The position numbers were made by a program, and so were the translations under genes. Shown here one piece after another: positions 49,357-59,183 of a stretch of 64,000 nt of DNA. Each line of letters opens with the position of its first letter. The stretch's first letter is position 1. The notes under the pieces are model-generated. The model had not been told where the DNA came from and ran no database searches. It saw only the letters and a list, made by a program, of their open reading frames with translations. This DNA is from Carya illinoinensis (taxonomy: Eukaryota; Streptophyta; Magnoliopsida; Fagales; Juglandaceae), in NCBI RefSeq assembly GCF_018687715.1, contig NC_056756.1, forward strand, positions 37,172,480-37,236,479, written 5' to 3'.

Positions 49357-49378
49357 CCCCCCCCCCCCCCCCCCCCCC
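49357..49378. repeat. (C)22 homopolymer
   Basis: Twenty-two C inside the LINE zf-RVT frame, read as poly-glycine on the minus strand. Confidence 0.9.
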
Positions 49379-49624
49379 AAAATTCTACTAATAGGCATGT
49401 TACAAATCAAATCCATTTCATCATTCTCAAGAATCTTAGATATAAGAGTCACATTCTAATCCTTTGTTTCATCTAAAATTAGCTTGCTAATAGTAGCTGT
49501 AAGTTCCAAAGCCTTAATAGGGGACTTAATTTTGAAAGATGACTCATTTGGAATCTACCTATGCTGCAAAGCACTTACTTTTCCATATAAATGAAGATGA
49601 CTACCATTTCTTTTACTAATATAC

Positions 49625-49715
49625 ATACAGAAAATTCTATATACCATATTAAAATTTGCATCCTACTAAGTAAAATATGGCACATTTATCACTATTAAAT
49701 AATCATTTATTACAT
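49625..49715. mobile_element. M1 MITE half-copy
   Basis: TTCTATATACCATATTAAAA ... GTAAAATATGGCACATTTAT matches one arm of M1. It is cut at 49730 by the copia insertion, whose target duplication lies next to it. Confidence 0.5.
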
Positions 49716-49729
49716 GTTTTTTTATCATC

Positions 49730-50570
49730 TGTTATAAAACTTATGTTTTATAGTTACAAAAAATTGCCAAGATTTATTTAATAATGAAATCCACTGTTTA
49801 ATATTCTATATATAAGATTTGTTTACAGAAAAACAACAACAAGTATTTCTTTCTGTTTATGACTCAAAACAGAATGCTCAAGATTACACCAGTAAATATA
49901 TCAGCTATTGTCACAAAACCATCATTATACCAACACAGATCCAACTCTTAATATACAGCACCTTCCAGATCAGATATAACGCACGAATCAACAATATAAT
50001 CAAGGACAGATATATCAGGAAATTACAAGAAATATATATGAACAAGAAAATAAAGAAAATAGGAAAGCAAGGAAAGAACACACCGAGATACGTGGTTCGA
50101 CCCTAATGGTCTACATCCACGGCAAGAATGGCCTCAGAGATCTTTATTGATGAATCAAATCAATCACAGAGAAGCCTCAGTTCAGATATATACAGAAACA
50201 CTCAGATCTCACAAAGAAATCACACTGATTTCTTCCCTCAAGCACAAACCCTAGAAAACCCTAGAATCGCCCCCTTTTCCCTCTCTGCCTCTTATTCTCA
50301 GCCGATACAAGAAATGAACTCTGCCCTAGGGTTACAAGGAACAAGATGTATATATATAATGCATCAGATTTGTAACACGTGTATCGGATCCAGCGGCTCA
50401 GCTCATATACTTGGATTAAAGGCACAAGCTCCTCACGTGCCTATTGAAAACAGATTTAAAGCTTCACGAGACCAGTTCGAGCCACAAGCTCTACATACAC
50501 TTAAACACAGAATAAAACATTAGTAATTAAATAACCAGCAAATAAGAAATGATTTGACATACATATTACA
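49730..50570 (-). repeat. 3' LTR of copia element
   Basis: On the plus strand it begins TGTTATAAAAC and ends CATATTACA; adjacent to the purine tract. Open frames inside it are by-products. Confidence 0.95.
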
Positions 50571-50584
50571 ATTCTCCACCTTGG
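50571..50584 (-). promoter_or_regulatory. Polypurine tract
   Basis: CCAAGGTGGAGAAT on the minus strand directly before the 3' LTR. Nearly the same tract occurs in the old copia at 16256-16269. Confidence 0.9.
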
Positions 50585-50650
50585 CAAAACATTTATTTGC
50601 CTAGTGTTTATAAGTAATCCTCATCATTGGCTCATTCCTGCAATGTCCCC

Positions 50651-51376
50651 CTAATGAGGACTGACTCTTGACTCCATACCAACTAAGTTCAGACAGTGTC
50701 TGAACTTGGACCATGGGACAGACTTGGTCATCATATCTGAGGAGTTATCCTCAGTTGAGACCTTTTCCACACCTACCACTTTAGACTCTATAACATCCCT
50801 TACAAAATGAAGCCGTATATCAATGTGTTTAGACCTCTCATGAAAAACTTGATTTTTAGCTAAATGAAGAGTGCTTTGATTATCACAGTGTACTGTGATG
50901 TTGCCACTGAAAATATTTAATTCACTAGAAATCCCTTTTAGCCATATGGCCTCTCTGACAGCTTCAGTCAATGCTATATATTCGGCTTCTGTGGTCGATA
51001 AGGCCACCACAGATTGTAATTGTGATTTCCAACTAATAGCCCCCCCAAAGGCAGTGAAAACATAACCAGTCAAAGATTTCCTAGTGTCTATGCTCCCAGA
51101 AAAGTCAGAGTCTACAAAACCAACCAGTTCACAACCTTTTTCCACATTGTTCCCAAAAATGAGACCCAAGTTAGTAGAACCAGCTAAGTATCTTAATACC
51201 CACTTAATAGCCTGCCAATGGGGCTTTCCTGGGTTCCCAATAAATCTACTAACTACACTCACTGCATGGGTAAGATCAGGCCTAGAACAAACCATCGCAT
51301 ACATTATACTTCCCACCATGCTTGCATAAGGGATTTGTTGCATAAAACTAATATCAGAGTCTGTTTTAGGAGCCTA
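50651..51376 (-). pseudogene. copia RNase H end of polyprotein, after the in-frame stop
   Basis: Continues in the same frame as the long ORF: the TAG at 51374-51376 is followed by [10 protein letters not shown] and [18 protein letters not shown]. RNase H residues are present: [22 protein letters not shown] and the [11 protein letters not shown] end. 230 residues are open from the first Met to the stop at 50651. Separated from the upstream ORF only by that TAG, most simply explained by a CAG-to-TAG change. Removal of nascent RNA from RNA/DNA hybrids would be its role in an intact element. Confidence 0.93.
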
Positions 51377-54300
51377 ATCTAAAGACAATTTGAAATGCTG
51401 TCCTAAGGGTGTAGCTACGGGTTTCACATGTTCCATAACAAATCTATTGAGAATTTTAGAGATGTAATTTTTCTGAGATAAGTATAACAGTCCAGCATTT
51501 ATATCTCTTTCACTTTCCATTCCTAAAATTTTCCTAGTAGGGCCCAGTTCTTTCATTTCAAATTCTGATTTTAGCATGCTTTTAACTTGATCAATTAAAG
51601 TAATGTCCTTACAGGCTACCAGCATGTCATCAACATACAAAAGGAGATAAACAAATATTCCTTTTTCTTCCTTGTAATAAACACAACTGTCATAACAGCT
51701 TCTTTTGAAATTATTGTTAATCATGTGTGTGTCAAATTTCTTATACCATTGTCTAGGTGATTGTTTAAGACGATATAAAGATTTTTTAAGAAAACACACT
51801 TGATTATCTTTAATTTCATTAGTAAAGCCTTCAGGAGGCTGCATATAAATTTCTTCTTCAAGTTCTCCAGGCAAAAAAGCAGTTTTGACATCTAACTGTT
51901 CTAGATGCAAGTTTTCCAAAGCTGTATAAGCTAGCAGTAGCCTAATGGAGCTGTGTTTAACCACAGGAGAGAAGATTTCATTGAAATCAATTCCTTCCCT
52001 CTGTGTAAACCCTTTGGCTACTAGTCTAGCCTTATACCTGGTCCCTTTTACCCCTGGCATGCTTTCCTTTTTCTTATAGATCCACTTGGATCCAACAAGC
52101 TTAACCCCTCTAGGTTTAGGCACTAAAACCCAGGTTTTATTTTTATTTAGAGATTCCATTTCCTCATGCATAGAAAGGATCCATTTGGAGGAATCCTTGC
52201 TAGCCATTGCCTCTTTATAAGTTTTAGGTTCCTGATTAACTAGTTCATCAGCTATTGTTAAGGCATACATAGTTAAGTCAGCTTGACCATACCTTATAGG
52301 AGGTTTAATAATTCTCTTTTGCGTATCTCGTACTAGATTATAGGAGTTAGCTCCATCTTGAGCCATGTCCCCTGAGTATTCTTCCTCAGGGTGATTACTT
52401 TCCCCAATTTTAGGTTCAGATTGGGCCTTTACTTGCTCCACATCAATCTGAGATCCTCTTGGGGACTTAACTGTTTCTTGGTCTGCCCTTTCTTCCTGTA
52501 CCCGAGTCATTTGTGACTCATTAAAAGTCACATCCCTGCTTACTATGCTATTATATCTTCCTGGTCCATCTACCCACAGCTTATAACCCTTAACACCTTC
52601 AAGATACCCTTTAAAGATGCACTTAAGTGCCCTACATTCCAACTTGTTAGTTTTTGAATGTGCATAAGCAACACACCCAAAAACTCTTAGGTAGTCATAC
52701 TTTGGAGGTTTTCCAAACCATAACTCATGAGGAGTTTTAAAAACTATGGCAGATGAAGGACACTTATTAATAAGATGTACAGCAGTAGTGGCAGCTTCTG
52801 CCCAAAATGTTTTGGGTAGCCCTGAGTTTGACAACATGCACCTTACCCTTTCCAAGATGGTTCTATTCATTCTTTCAGCTAAGCCATTCTGTTGTGGGGT
52901 TTCCCTCACTGTCTTATGCCTAAGAATTCCTTCCTTTTGACAGTATATATTAAACTCATTTGAGAGAAACTCTAAACCATTGTCAGTCCTTAAGATCTTG
53001 AGTTTTCCACCTACTTGGTTTTCCACAAGGGTCTTCCACTCCTTGAACTTTTCAAAGGTGTCACTCTTGTTTTTAAGGATGTAAATCCAAACCTTCCTAG
53101 AGTAGTCATCCACTAAAGAGAGAAAATAGCTCCCTCCACTATGTGAATTTACTCTTGCTGGCCCCCATAGGTCAAAATGAACATAATCTAGGGTTTGCTT
53201 AGTGTTGTGGGTTGCTGACTTAAAACTAACCCTCTTTGCCTTTCCATAGATACAATCTTCACAGAAAGGTAAGTTACCTAGGTTTGGATCACTCAACAGC
53301 CCTTGTTTTTGTAATTCTAAAAGCCCCCCTTGACTTACATGCCCAAGCCTCCTATGCCATAGTACAGCTTTGTTCTCTACTATGTTTTGAGTTGGGGATG
53401 CTTCCCCAACTACTGTTTTCCCAAGTAATGTATATAACCCATTTTTTATTTCTCCTTTCATGATAACTAGGGAACCCCTAGTAACTCTAAGTACCACTGC
53501 CTCAGATTTGAAAGAATAACCTGCCAAGTCAAGTATACCAAGAGAAATTAAATTTCTCTTTAATTCAGGTATGAATCTGACCTCACTCAAAACCTTTTCA
53601 ATTCCATCGTGCATTTTAAGTCTAACTGACCCTATTCCCATGACTTTGCAGGACTTATTGTTACCTAGAATTACATGTCCCCCTTCTTGTTCAGAGAATG
53701 TCTCAAACCACTCCCTTACTGGACACATATGAAAAGAGCACCTAGAATCCATTATCCACTCTGTTTTTGAATCAACCTCACTCACTGTGAGTACCTCAGC
53801 ACTCTCATACCCTTCTAAAACCACAGAGGCATCCCCTGCCTCTTTGGTTTTATTCCCAGGATTATTTTTCCTATCAGGGCAATCTTTCTTAAAATGCCCT
53901 TCCTTGTGACAGTGGAAACATTTGAATTGTTTCCCCTTTGACTTAGACCTATATATCTTATTTTCATTTTTTCCCTTCCTTTCTCTCTTTTCTGTTCTAC
54001 CCCTGACAGACAAGCCTTCCTCATGATTCTGTTTGGTATCTTCCCTACTTTGAAGTTCCCTAGTATGAAGTACAGATTGTACCTCATCAAGTGTCAAAGA
54101 GTCTCTACCATACATCATGGTTTCTTTTAGACTTAGGTATGATGAGTCCAAATAACTCATCAAGAGGATGGCCTGATCCTCATCCTCCACCTTAATGTCT
54201 ATATTAGCTAAGTCTAATGTGATTTTGTTGAACTCATCTAGGTGCTGTCCTATTGGAGTCCCAGGAGTCATCTTGAAGGTATACAGTTTTGTTTTCTTGT

Positions 54301-54637
54301 GTAATCTGTTTGCTAAAGACTTTGTCATATATAGGTTTTCTAATTTCAGCCAAATGCCTGCAGCCGTGTCCTCACTAGCCACCTCTCTCAGGACTTTATC
54401 CCCAAGAGAGAGGATTAGGGCACTATGGGCTTTCTGGAGAATGTCCTTCTGGACAAGCCCCTTATCTTCCTCTTTCGAGGAAGAGCCCTTCTGTTTCTCA
54501 CCTAGGAGAGCATCCTGCAGTCCATGTTGGACTAGCAGTGCTCTCATCTTTATTCTCCATAGGCCAAAATTATTGTCACCAGTGAACTTTTCTATATCAA
54601 ATCTCATGGTCCCCATTGAACCTGGCTCTGATACCAC
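51374..54637 (-). CDS. copia gag-pol polyprotein (Tnt1-like), stops early
   Basis: A 1,087-residue frame. The open frame begins at a GTG (54637) within the primer site; the first ATG (codon 8, 54614-54616, MGTMRFDIEKFTGD) is the likelier start. Domains (numbered from the GTG): gag core ~15-200, CCHC knuckle CFHCHKEGHFKKDC 240-253, protease site DSR at 297-299 where DSG is expected, integrase HHCC region ~428-462, integrase acidic residues D489, D552 and E588, GKP at 642-644, RT with LDVKTAFL (~915-922) and YVDD 1001-1004. It ends at the TAG 51374-51376, before RNase H. Function in intact relatives: virus-like particle formation, reverse transcription and integration in the host nucleus. The G-to-R change at the protease site and the stop probably make this copy dependent on others. 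Confidence 0.95.
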   Translation of the reverse strand: MVSEPGSMGTMRFDIEKFTGDNNFGLWRIKMRALLVQHGLQDALLGEKQKGSSSKEEDKGLVQKDILQKAHSALILSLGDKVLREVASEDTAAGIWLKLENLYMTKSLANRLHKKTKLYTFKMTPGTPIGQHLDEFNKITLDLANIDIKVEDEDQAILLMSYLDSSYLSLKETMMYGRDSLTLDEVQSVLHTRELQSREDTKQNHEEGLSVRGRTEKRERKGKNENKIYRSKSKGKQFKCFHCHKEGHFKKDCPDRKNNPGNKTKEAGDASVVLEGYESAEVLTVSEVDSKTEWIMDSRCSFHMCPVREWFETFSEQEGGHVILGNNKSCKVMGIGSVRLKMHDGIEKVLSEVRFIPELKRNLISLGILDLAGYSFKSEAVVLRVTRGSLVIMKGEIKNGLYTLLGKTVVGEASPTQNIVENKAVLWHRRLGHVSQGGLLELQKQGLLSDPNLGNLPFCEDCIYGKAKRVSFKSATHNTKQTLDYVHFDLWGPARVNSHSGGSYFLSLVDDYSRKVWIYILKNKSDTFEKFKEWKTLVENQVGGKLKILRTDNGLEFLSNEFNIYCQKEGILRHKTVRETPQQNGLAERMNRTILERVRCMLSNSGLPKTFWAEAATTAVHLINKCPSSAIVFKTPHELWFGKPPKYDYLRVFGCVAYAHSKTNKLECRALKCIFKGYLEGVKGYKLWVDGPGRYNSIVSRDVTFNESQMTRVQEERADQETVKSPRGSQIDVEQVKAQSEPKIGESNHPEEEYSGDMAQDGANSYNLVRDTQKRIIKPPIRYGQADLTMYALTIADELVNQEPKTYKEAMASKDSSKWILSMHEEMESLNKNKTWVLVPKPRGVKLVGSKWIYKKKESMPGVKGTRYKARLVAKGFTQREGIDFNEIFSPVVKHSSIRLLLAYTALENLHLEQLDVKTAFLPGELEEEIYMQPPEGFTNEIKDNQVCFLKKSLYRLKQSPRQWYKKFDTHMINNNFKRSCYDSCVYYKEEKGIFVYLLLYVDDMLVACKDITLIDQVKSMLKSEFEMKELGPTRKILGMESERDINAGLLYLSQKNYISKILNRFVMEHVKPVATPLGQHFKLSLD
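54624..54636 (-). promoter_or_regulatory. Primer-binding site
   Basis: TGGTATCAGAGCC on the minus strand, 2 bp inside the 5' LTR edge; complementary to the initiator tRNA-Met 3' end as in most copia elements. Confidence 0.93.
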
Positions 54638-54638
54638 T

Positions 54639-55481
54639 TGTTATAAAACTTATGTTTTATAGTTACAAAAAATTGCCAAGATTTATTTAATAATGAAATC
54701 CACTGTTTAATATTCTATATATAAGATTTGTTTATAGAAAAACAACAAGTATTTCTTTCTGTTTATGACTCAAAACAGAATGCTCAAGATTACACCAGTC
54801 GCAAAATATATCAGCTATTGTCACAAAACCATCATTATACCAAAACAGATCCAACTCTTAATATACAACACCTTCCACATCAGATATAACGCACGAATCA
54901 ACAATATAATCAAGAACAGATATATCAGGAGATTACAAGAAACAGATATGAACAAGAAAATAAAGAAAATAGGAAAGTGAGGAAAGAACATACCGAGATA
55001 CGTGATTCGACCCTAATGGTCTACATCCACGGCAGGAATGGCCTCAGAGATATTTATTGATGAATCAAAATCAATCACAGAGAAGCCTCAGTTCAGATAT
55101 ATACAGAAACACTCAGATCTCACAAAGAAATCACACCGATTTCTTCCCTCAAGCACAAACCCTAGAAAACCTTAGAATCGCCCCATTTTCCCTCTCTGCC
55201 TCTTATTCTCAGCCGATACAAGAAATGAACTCTGCCCTAGGGTTACAAGGAACAAGATGTATATATATGATGCATCAGATTTGTAACACGTGTATCGGAT
55301 CCAGCGGCTCAACTCGTATACTCGGATTAAAGGCACAAGCTCCTCACGTGCCTGTTGAAAACAAATTTAAAGCTTCACGGGACCAATTCGAGCCACAAGC
55401 TCTACATACACTTAAACACAGAATAAAACATTAGTAATTAAATAACCAGCAAATAAGAAATGATTTGACATACATATTACA
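54639..55481 (-). repeat. 5' LTR of copia element
   Basis: Pairs with 49730-50570; differs by a few substitutions and small indels. Followed by the TCATC duplication at 55482. Confidence 0.95.
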
Positions 55482-55486
55482 TCATC

Positions 55487-55509
55487 AAATGATCATAAAT
55501 GCGCCACAT

Positions 55510-55540
<31 letters not shown>

Positions 55541-55982
55541 TTGTTTGTATTTATGTGCATCTATTGAGGTATGTGAATTTTGTTTTTTTAACATACGCTT
55601 TTAATTTGAAAAGACAAATGCCATGCATTATTATTCTATTTATTTTCTAATCTATCATTAAATTATTAAAAACCATATGTTATACTTTACTTATTTATTG
55701 ACATTCTTTTATGATGATAGTCATTTATTTGTCTGAAAGGAAAAATATAGTTGCAAGTATAATTGTGCATTAATCTGTGCACCAATGTGATATGATTGGT
55801 CTAAAAGTAAATTTTATTAAAAATTGTATTAATTTAAATTTTAAATATGAATAAATCAGTATTGATATGCAAATTAATACACTACTATACTTGTATATAA
55901 CAAAACTCAATCTGAAAATTGTAATGAAAACTTAACTGATACAACAAAAGGGTATTTCCGTAATTTAGAAAAAAAAAAAAAG
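55487..55982. other. Upstream region of phytolongin gene
   Basis: AT-rich. (TA)n(TG)n microsatellite at 55507-55541. No other gene; likely contains the promoter, which cannot be located by eye. Confidence 0.5.
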
Positions 55983-56309
55983 ATGGTGGTGAGATTCCAC
56001 ATGGGCTGTCGTTATTCTGTTTCTTTCCGTTCTTCTCTATGGAGACATTCCAATGGATCCAACTCCTTCCAACAATCCCTAACCCCAAGCCTTAGAATTG
56101 ATCCAGTGAGTGAGAGATGGACAGAGAGAAAGTTCGGTTTCTCTGAAATCAATCCGATTTCGATTGAGGGAATTCCCAATAAGAAGAAGAAGCAGCTCAG
56201 TTTCCAATGCCAATTTCCCCCGAATTCCTTCCAATTCCATTCCCATATCCCACTCTGCCATTCATTTCCACGCCATAAGCGTCAAGTTTCTTCCGTGAAG
56301 AATCATCAA

Positions 56310-57080
56310 ATGATTTCCGATCCAAACCTCATCCTTTACGCCTGCATTGCCAAAGAAACCACGATTCTCGCCCAATTCACCAGAGAACCCGATCTCGAAC
56401 CCTTAGCCCTAAAATGCATTGAGAAAACCCCACCTTACCACTCTTTTTTCTCTCATAACATTAGGAGCCGAAACTACACGTTCCTTATCGAAGACCCTTT
56501 TGTGTATTTCGCTGTGTTCAATGAGGATTTGGAGCAATCGGAGGGCCTTTGGTTCCTAAACCACGTAAAACTCGCATTCGAGAAGGTCATAGAAGGCGGC
56601 GCTTTAAAGGGCTTCAACCATCTTAGCTTTCTTTGCCTTCAAAAGCAATGCGATCCCATTTTTTATGAAATAAAGGCGTCGGATTTGAGCTTGGTGAATG
56701 TTTCTCCAAGGACGGAGTCCAGGGGCAGTCGGAATCCGAGCTTGGACTCGTCCAAGGGGTCGAAGATGGTGATTACACCGCTGCTCGGCTCAAAGCCATG
56801 TAAAGCTTTGAAAAAGAAGAAGAGGATGGGTGGGGAGGGTACTGGAGATCCTAAAGGTGGTTCATTAGATGATAAGGTGGATGTTTTCCATGATGTTAAT
56901 GGCGTGTACAAGGATTTTACGTTGCCGGTGCAAAAGGGTTTCGCGAATGATCGGCAAAAGGCAAAGCAAATTTGGAGGAAACATGTGTGGGTGGTGTTGT
57001 TGCTGGACTTGTTTGTGTGCTCGGTGTTGTTCGTGATATGGTTGTGGGTGTGCCGGGGGTTTAACTGCATTGCAGGTTGA
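56310..57080 (+). CDS. Phytolongin (longin-domain membrane protein, Phyl2-like)
   Basis: A single exon of 256 residues from MISDPNLILYACIAKE. A longin fold fills about residues 1-110 (conserved LIEDPFVYFAVF, EGLWFLNHVKLAFEKV). A basic/Ser-rich linker follows (residues ~140-180, with KALKKKKR), then IWRKHVW and one transmembrane helix at ~226-248 before a short tail. Phytolongins are plant-specific relatives of longin R-SNAREs (VAMP7 type) that have no SNARE motif; members localise to ER, Golgi, post-Golgi or plasma membrane and are thought to act in secretory trafficking. The reading frame is open 109 codons further upstream (to 55983), but that part is Pro/Ser/Phe-rich and unlike longin proteins, so it is read here as 5' leader. 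The length fits the family. The closer resemblance to the Phyl2 branch than Phyl1 is from memory and should be tested. Confidence 0.88.
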   Translation: MISDPNLILYACIAKETTILAQFTREPDLEPLALKCIEKTPPYHSFFSHNIRSRNYTFLIEDPFVYFAVFNEDLEQSEGLWFLNHVKLAFEKVIEGGALKGFNHLSFLCLQKQCDPIFYEIKASDLSLVNVSPRTESRGSRNPSLDSSKGSKMVITPLLGSKPCKALKKKKRMGGEGTGDPKGGSLDDKVDVFHDVNGVYKDFTLPVQKGFANDRQKAKQIWRKHVWVVLLLDLFVCSVLFVIWLWVCRGFNCIAG

Positions 57081-57909
57081 TTTGGGATTGAATGGTTGAG
57101 TGGGGGATTGTTTTGGCATGTTCTCTTTTTGGGGGGGTGGCTCCGGGAGGAGGTGGGGCTGGTTTTATGACAGAGACTTGACTTTCACGAGCAATTGGTG
57201 TATGATGAGAACGTATAAGTAAGTGTTGTTGATTTCTTCTTTTGATAATTTACTTGGCTCTTTCTGTGAAATATTTGTATGAATCTCAAGACAAGTAATA
57301 CAGCTCTCTTTATACGGTTCATTTATATTATAGCACCGTTCTCATGTAATGTATCAAATTGTGTATACCTACATATTACTTGTGCTTGCATTTCCTCTAT
57401 ACCGGTTCCTCTTTCTATTGCTTTAGCTTATGGTGGATTTTATTTAATGTCTTGGCTTCTGGCAATGGAAATATGCCTTTTGATTTATTTATTATGACTG
57501 ACAAGCTAACTTTAAGATTGTAGGATGCATTGACTTGTTCTGGAGAGGTTTCTTTTGATATTTATGTGGTCACACAAAGCCGATCACCCCTTTTAGCTGG
57601 CTTATGCTTCTCTTCTCGTTTCCCTTTTTTGTCAGTCTTTTGGTTCAATCGGAAATCTTTATTGTCTTGCTTTAAAACTCTTTTCAACTGTCCCCAAGTT
57701 CACCCTCTGTATTTTTCTCTGGAGTCTAGGACTGGATTTGATAAACATCTTGAACTGAATTTGATAAACAAAGACCAGACCTAGATGAGCACTGGGTGCA
57801 ATCCTAAAATTATTTTCCCTTTTTATATTGATACTTTGGTTGTAGGCTTGTAGCTAAGAATCTATAGTAATCAAGAATTGTTTCATCAAAATCTTGATCC
57901 ATCCAAGCA
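57081..57909. other. Phytolongin 3' flank
   Basis: 3' UTR followed by T-rich intergenic DNA; no further coding signal. Confidence 0.5.
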
Positions 57910-58079
57910 TTTGGTTACACAGATGAGATGAGCTGAGAGTTGAAAGTTGAATAAAATATTATTTTAATATAATTTTTGTTTTGAGATTTGAAAATGTTGA
58001 ATTGTTTATTATATTTTGTGTGGGAATTTGAAAAAAATTGTAATAATTGAGATGAGATGGTTTGGTTTGAGTAACCAAA
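57910..58079. mobile_element. MITE, TTTGGTTAC...GAGATGAGATGG family
   Basis: A 170-bp element with TIRs TTTGGTTAC (57910-57918) and GTAACCAAA (58071-58079), and inner GATGAGATGAG / GAGATGAGATGG. A longer relative is at 25755-26145. Confidence 0.78.
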
Positions 58080-59028
58080 CCAGACTCATTTTGGTTATAC
58101 CGTATTCAAACCTATCCCATCTTGGTTGACTTCAATCTTCTGTAATTAGCTGTTCGGATCCTATGTCTAGGAATGTCAACATTGAGCTGGCAGCTTCATG
58201 TGCCAATAAATTTGTATTTTCCAATTAGACCAGAATGATTTCAAGGCTTTATATCAAATGAGGAACAGTAATCCGACAGCTCATAATTGCAGGATTGCTT
58301 GAATGGTGAACCGTGCCTAGTGTTGCTTCCTCTATAATATATATGCATATGGATTATAGAAGAGGAGAAATATACCTTATAAGTAGAAAGTAGAAAGTTT
58401 ATTAGATGTGTGAGGGAATGCGCTTTTTTATGTTTGGACGTGGGGCATACTTGTGTTGACTTCTATAATTAGTCTGTTTCTTTCCTGATTGTTAAATCCC
58501 ATTGTTCTTGAATGAGATAGATTGTTTCCACTGCGTCACAAGGTAGGAACAGAACAATATAAATTGAGATATATCAGGCAAAACTTTAAAATAGGCTTTC
58601 CGCTTCATATAGAAACTATTTAAGATTTATTATAAAAATATTGGTCAGCTTTCCGAAATACAAAATTACTTATAAAGTTTTGTATTCACAATTTGTTAAT
58701 GTGTTGTTTTGAATTTATAAATTGGCGATTCTTTCTTCTCGCTCACGTTGTTGATTGTAAATAGAAATTTACTAACTTTAGTTTTGAAAAGCTTCTTACA
58801 AGAGGTGGGAATTTGTGTTGTCTCATTTGAATTCATGTCAGATTATTCAGGTAACCCTAACCCCACTCGAATGACAAATGAGTTATTCGAGTACAATCTA
58901 GATTTATGTCGAGTCAACTGATTTCGTGTCGGGTTAACCTATTTTTCCCAGTATTCAGACTCTTAAGTTGTATCTGCTCTCTACATTAGCACTTATTCAT
59001 TAATAAATACTTGAAGGAAAATAGTTAG
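58080..59028. other. Intergenic
   Basis: AT-rich. A stretch at 58850-58960 (TCGGGTTAACC, GTCGAGTCAACTG) resembles hAT-like element interiors but has no ends. Confidence 0.45.
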
Positions 59029-59183
59029 TCTACAAAGAGCTTCACAAAAAATGATATCACAAAATGATGTGACATGATGAAGTACTTTAAATTATAAAAT
59101 TTTCTTTATCTTAAAGCAAATATGATGTAATAAATCACGTTGCATCACTTTGTAAGGTAGTTTTTTGTAAGTCTCTTTGTAGA
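59029..59183. mobile_element. Hairpin MITE, TCTACAAAGAG ends (M4)
   Basis: TCTACAAAGAG (59029-59039) is inverted at 59173-59183 (CTCTTTGTAGA). The arms continue with partial inverse homology (CACAAAATGATG / CATCACTTTG). 155 bp; no clear target duplication. Confidence 0.75.

Larger units (their letters stand above)
47276..49600 (-). mobile_element. LINE fragment (zf-RVT region), split by a hAT-like insertion
   Basis: The outer part (49600-49089) encodes DLICNMPISRIL, a poly-Gly run from the C22 tract, KPGLYSKNGVFTVKSAYHLA and FFLWKVCNNILLARQILF. The inner part (47515-47276) continues with DESVMHAIWSCPSTQDVW and IMKGIWFKRNGFL. Joined across the insertion these form the zinc-binding RT (zf-RVT) region that follows LINE polymerases. 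Neither polymerase nor RNase H is present. Distinct from the LINE at 19545-25450. Confidence 0.82.
49730..55481 (-). mobile_element. Nearly intact Ty1/copia retrotransposon (Tnt1/Tork-like)
   Basis: Long terminal repeats 49730-50570 and 54639-55481 (841 and 843 bp) are very similar, differing by scattered substitutions and small indels. The element is bounded by the 5-bp duplication TCATC (49725-49729 and 55482-55486). Primer site TGGTATCAGAGCC and a purine tract CCAAGGTGGAGAAT are both present. One long polyprotein reads gag-protease-integrase-RT-RNase H and is interrupted by a single in-frame stop. High LTR similarity and the intact borders point to a recent insertion. The stop, and a changed protease triad residue, suggest this copy is not autonomous. 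Confidence 0.97.

Noticed and set aside
50128..50523. 131-aa open frame inside the copia 3' LTR (and its twin at 55057-55434)
   Set aside because: It occurs in both LTRs as by-product of the same sequence and has no domain-like composition.
54195..54662. 155-aa open frame on the plus strand opposite copia gag
   Set aside because: Antisense shadow of the gag region.
56663..57119. Antisense frames over the phytolongin gene
   Set aside because: Shadows of the coding strand with no independent motif.
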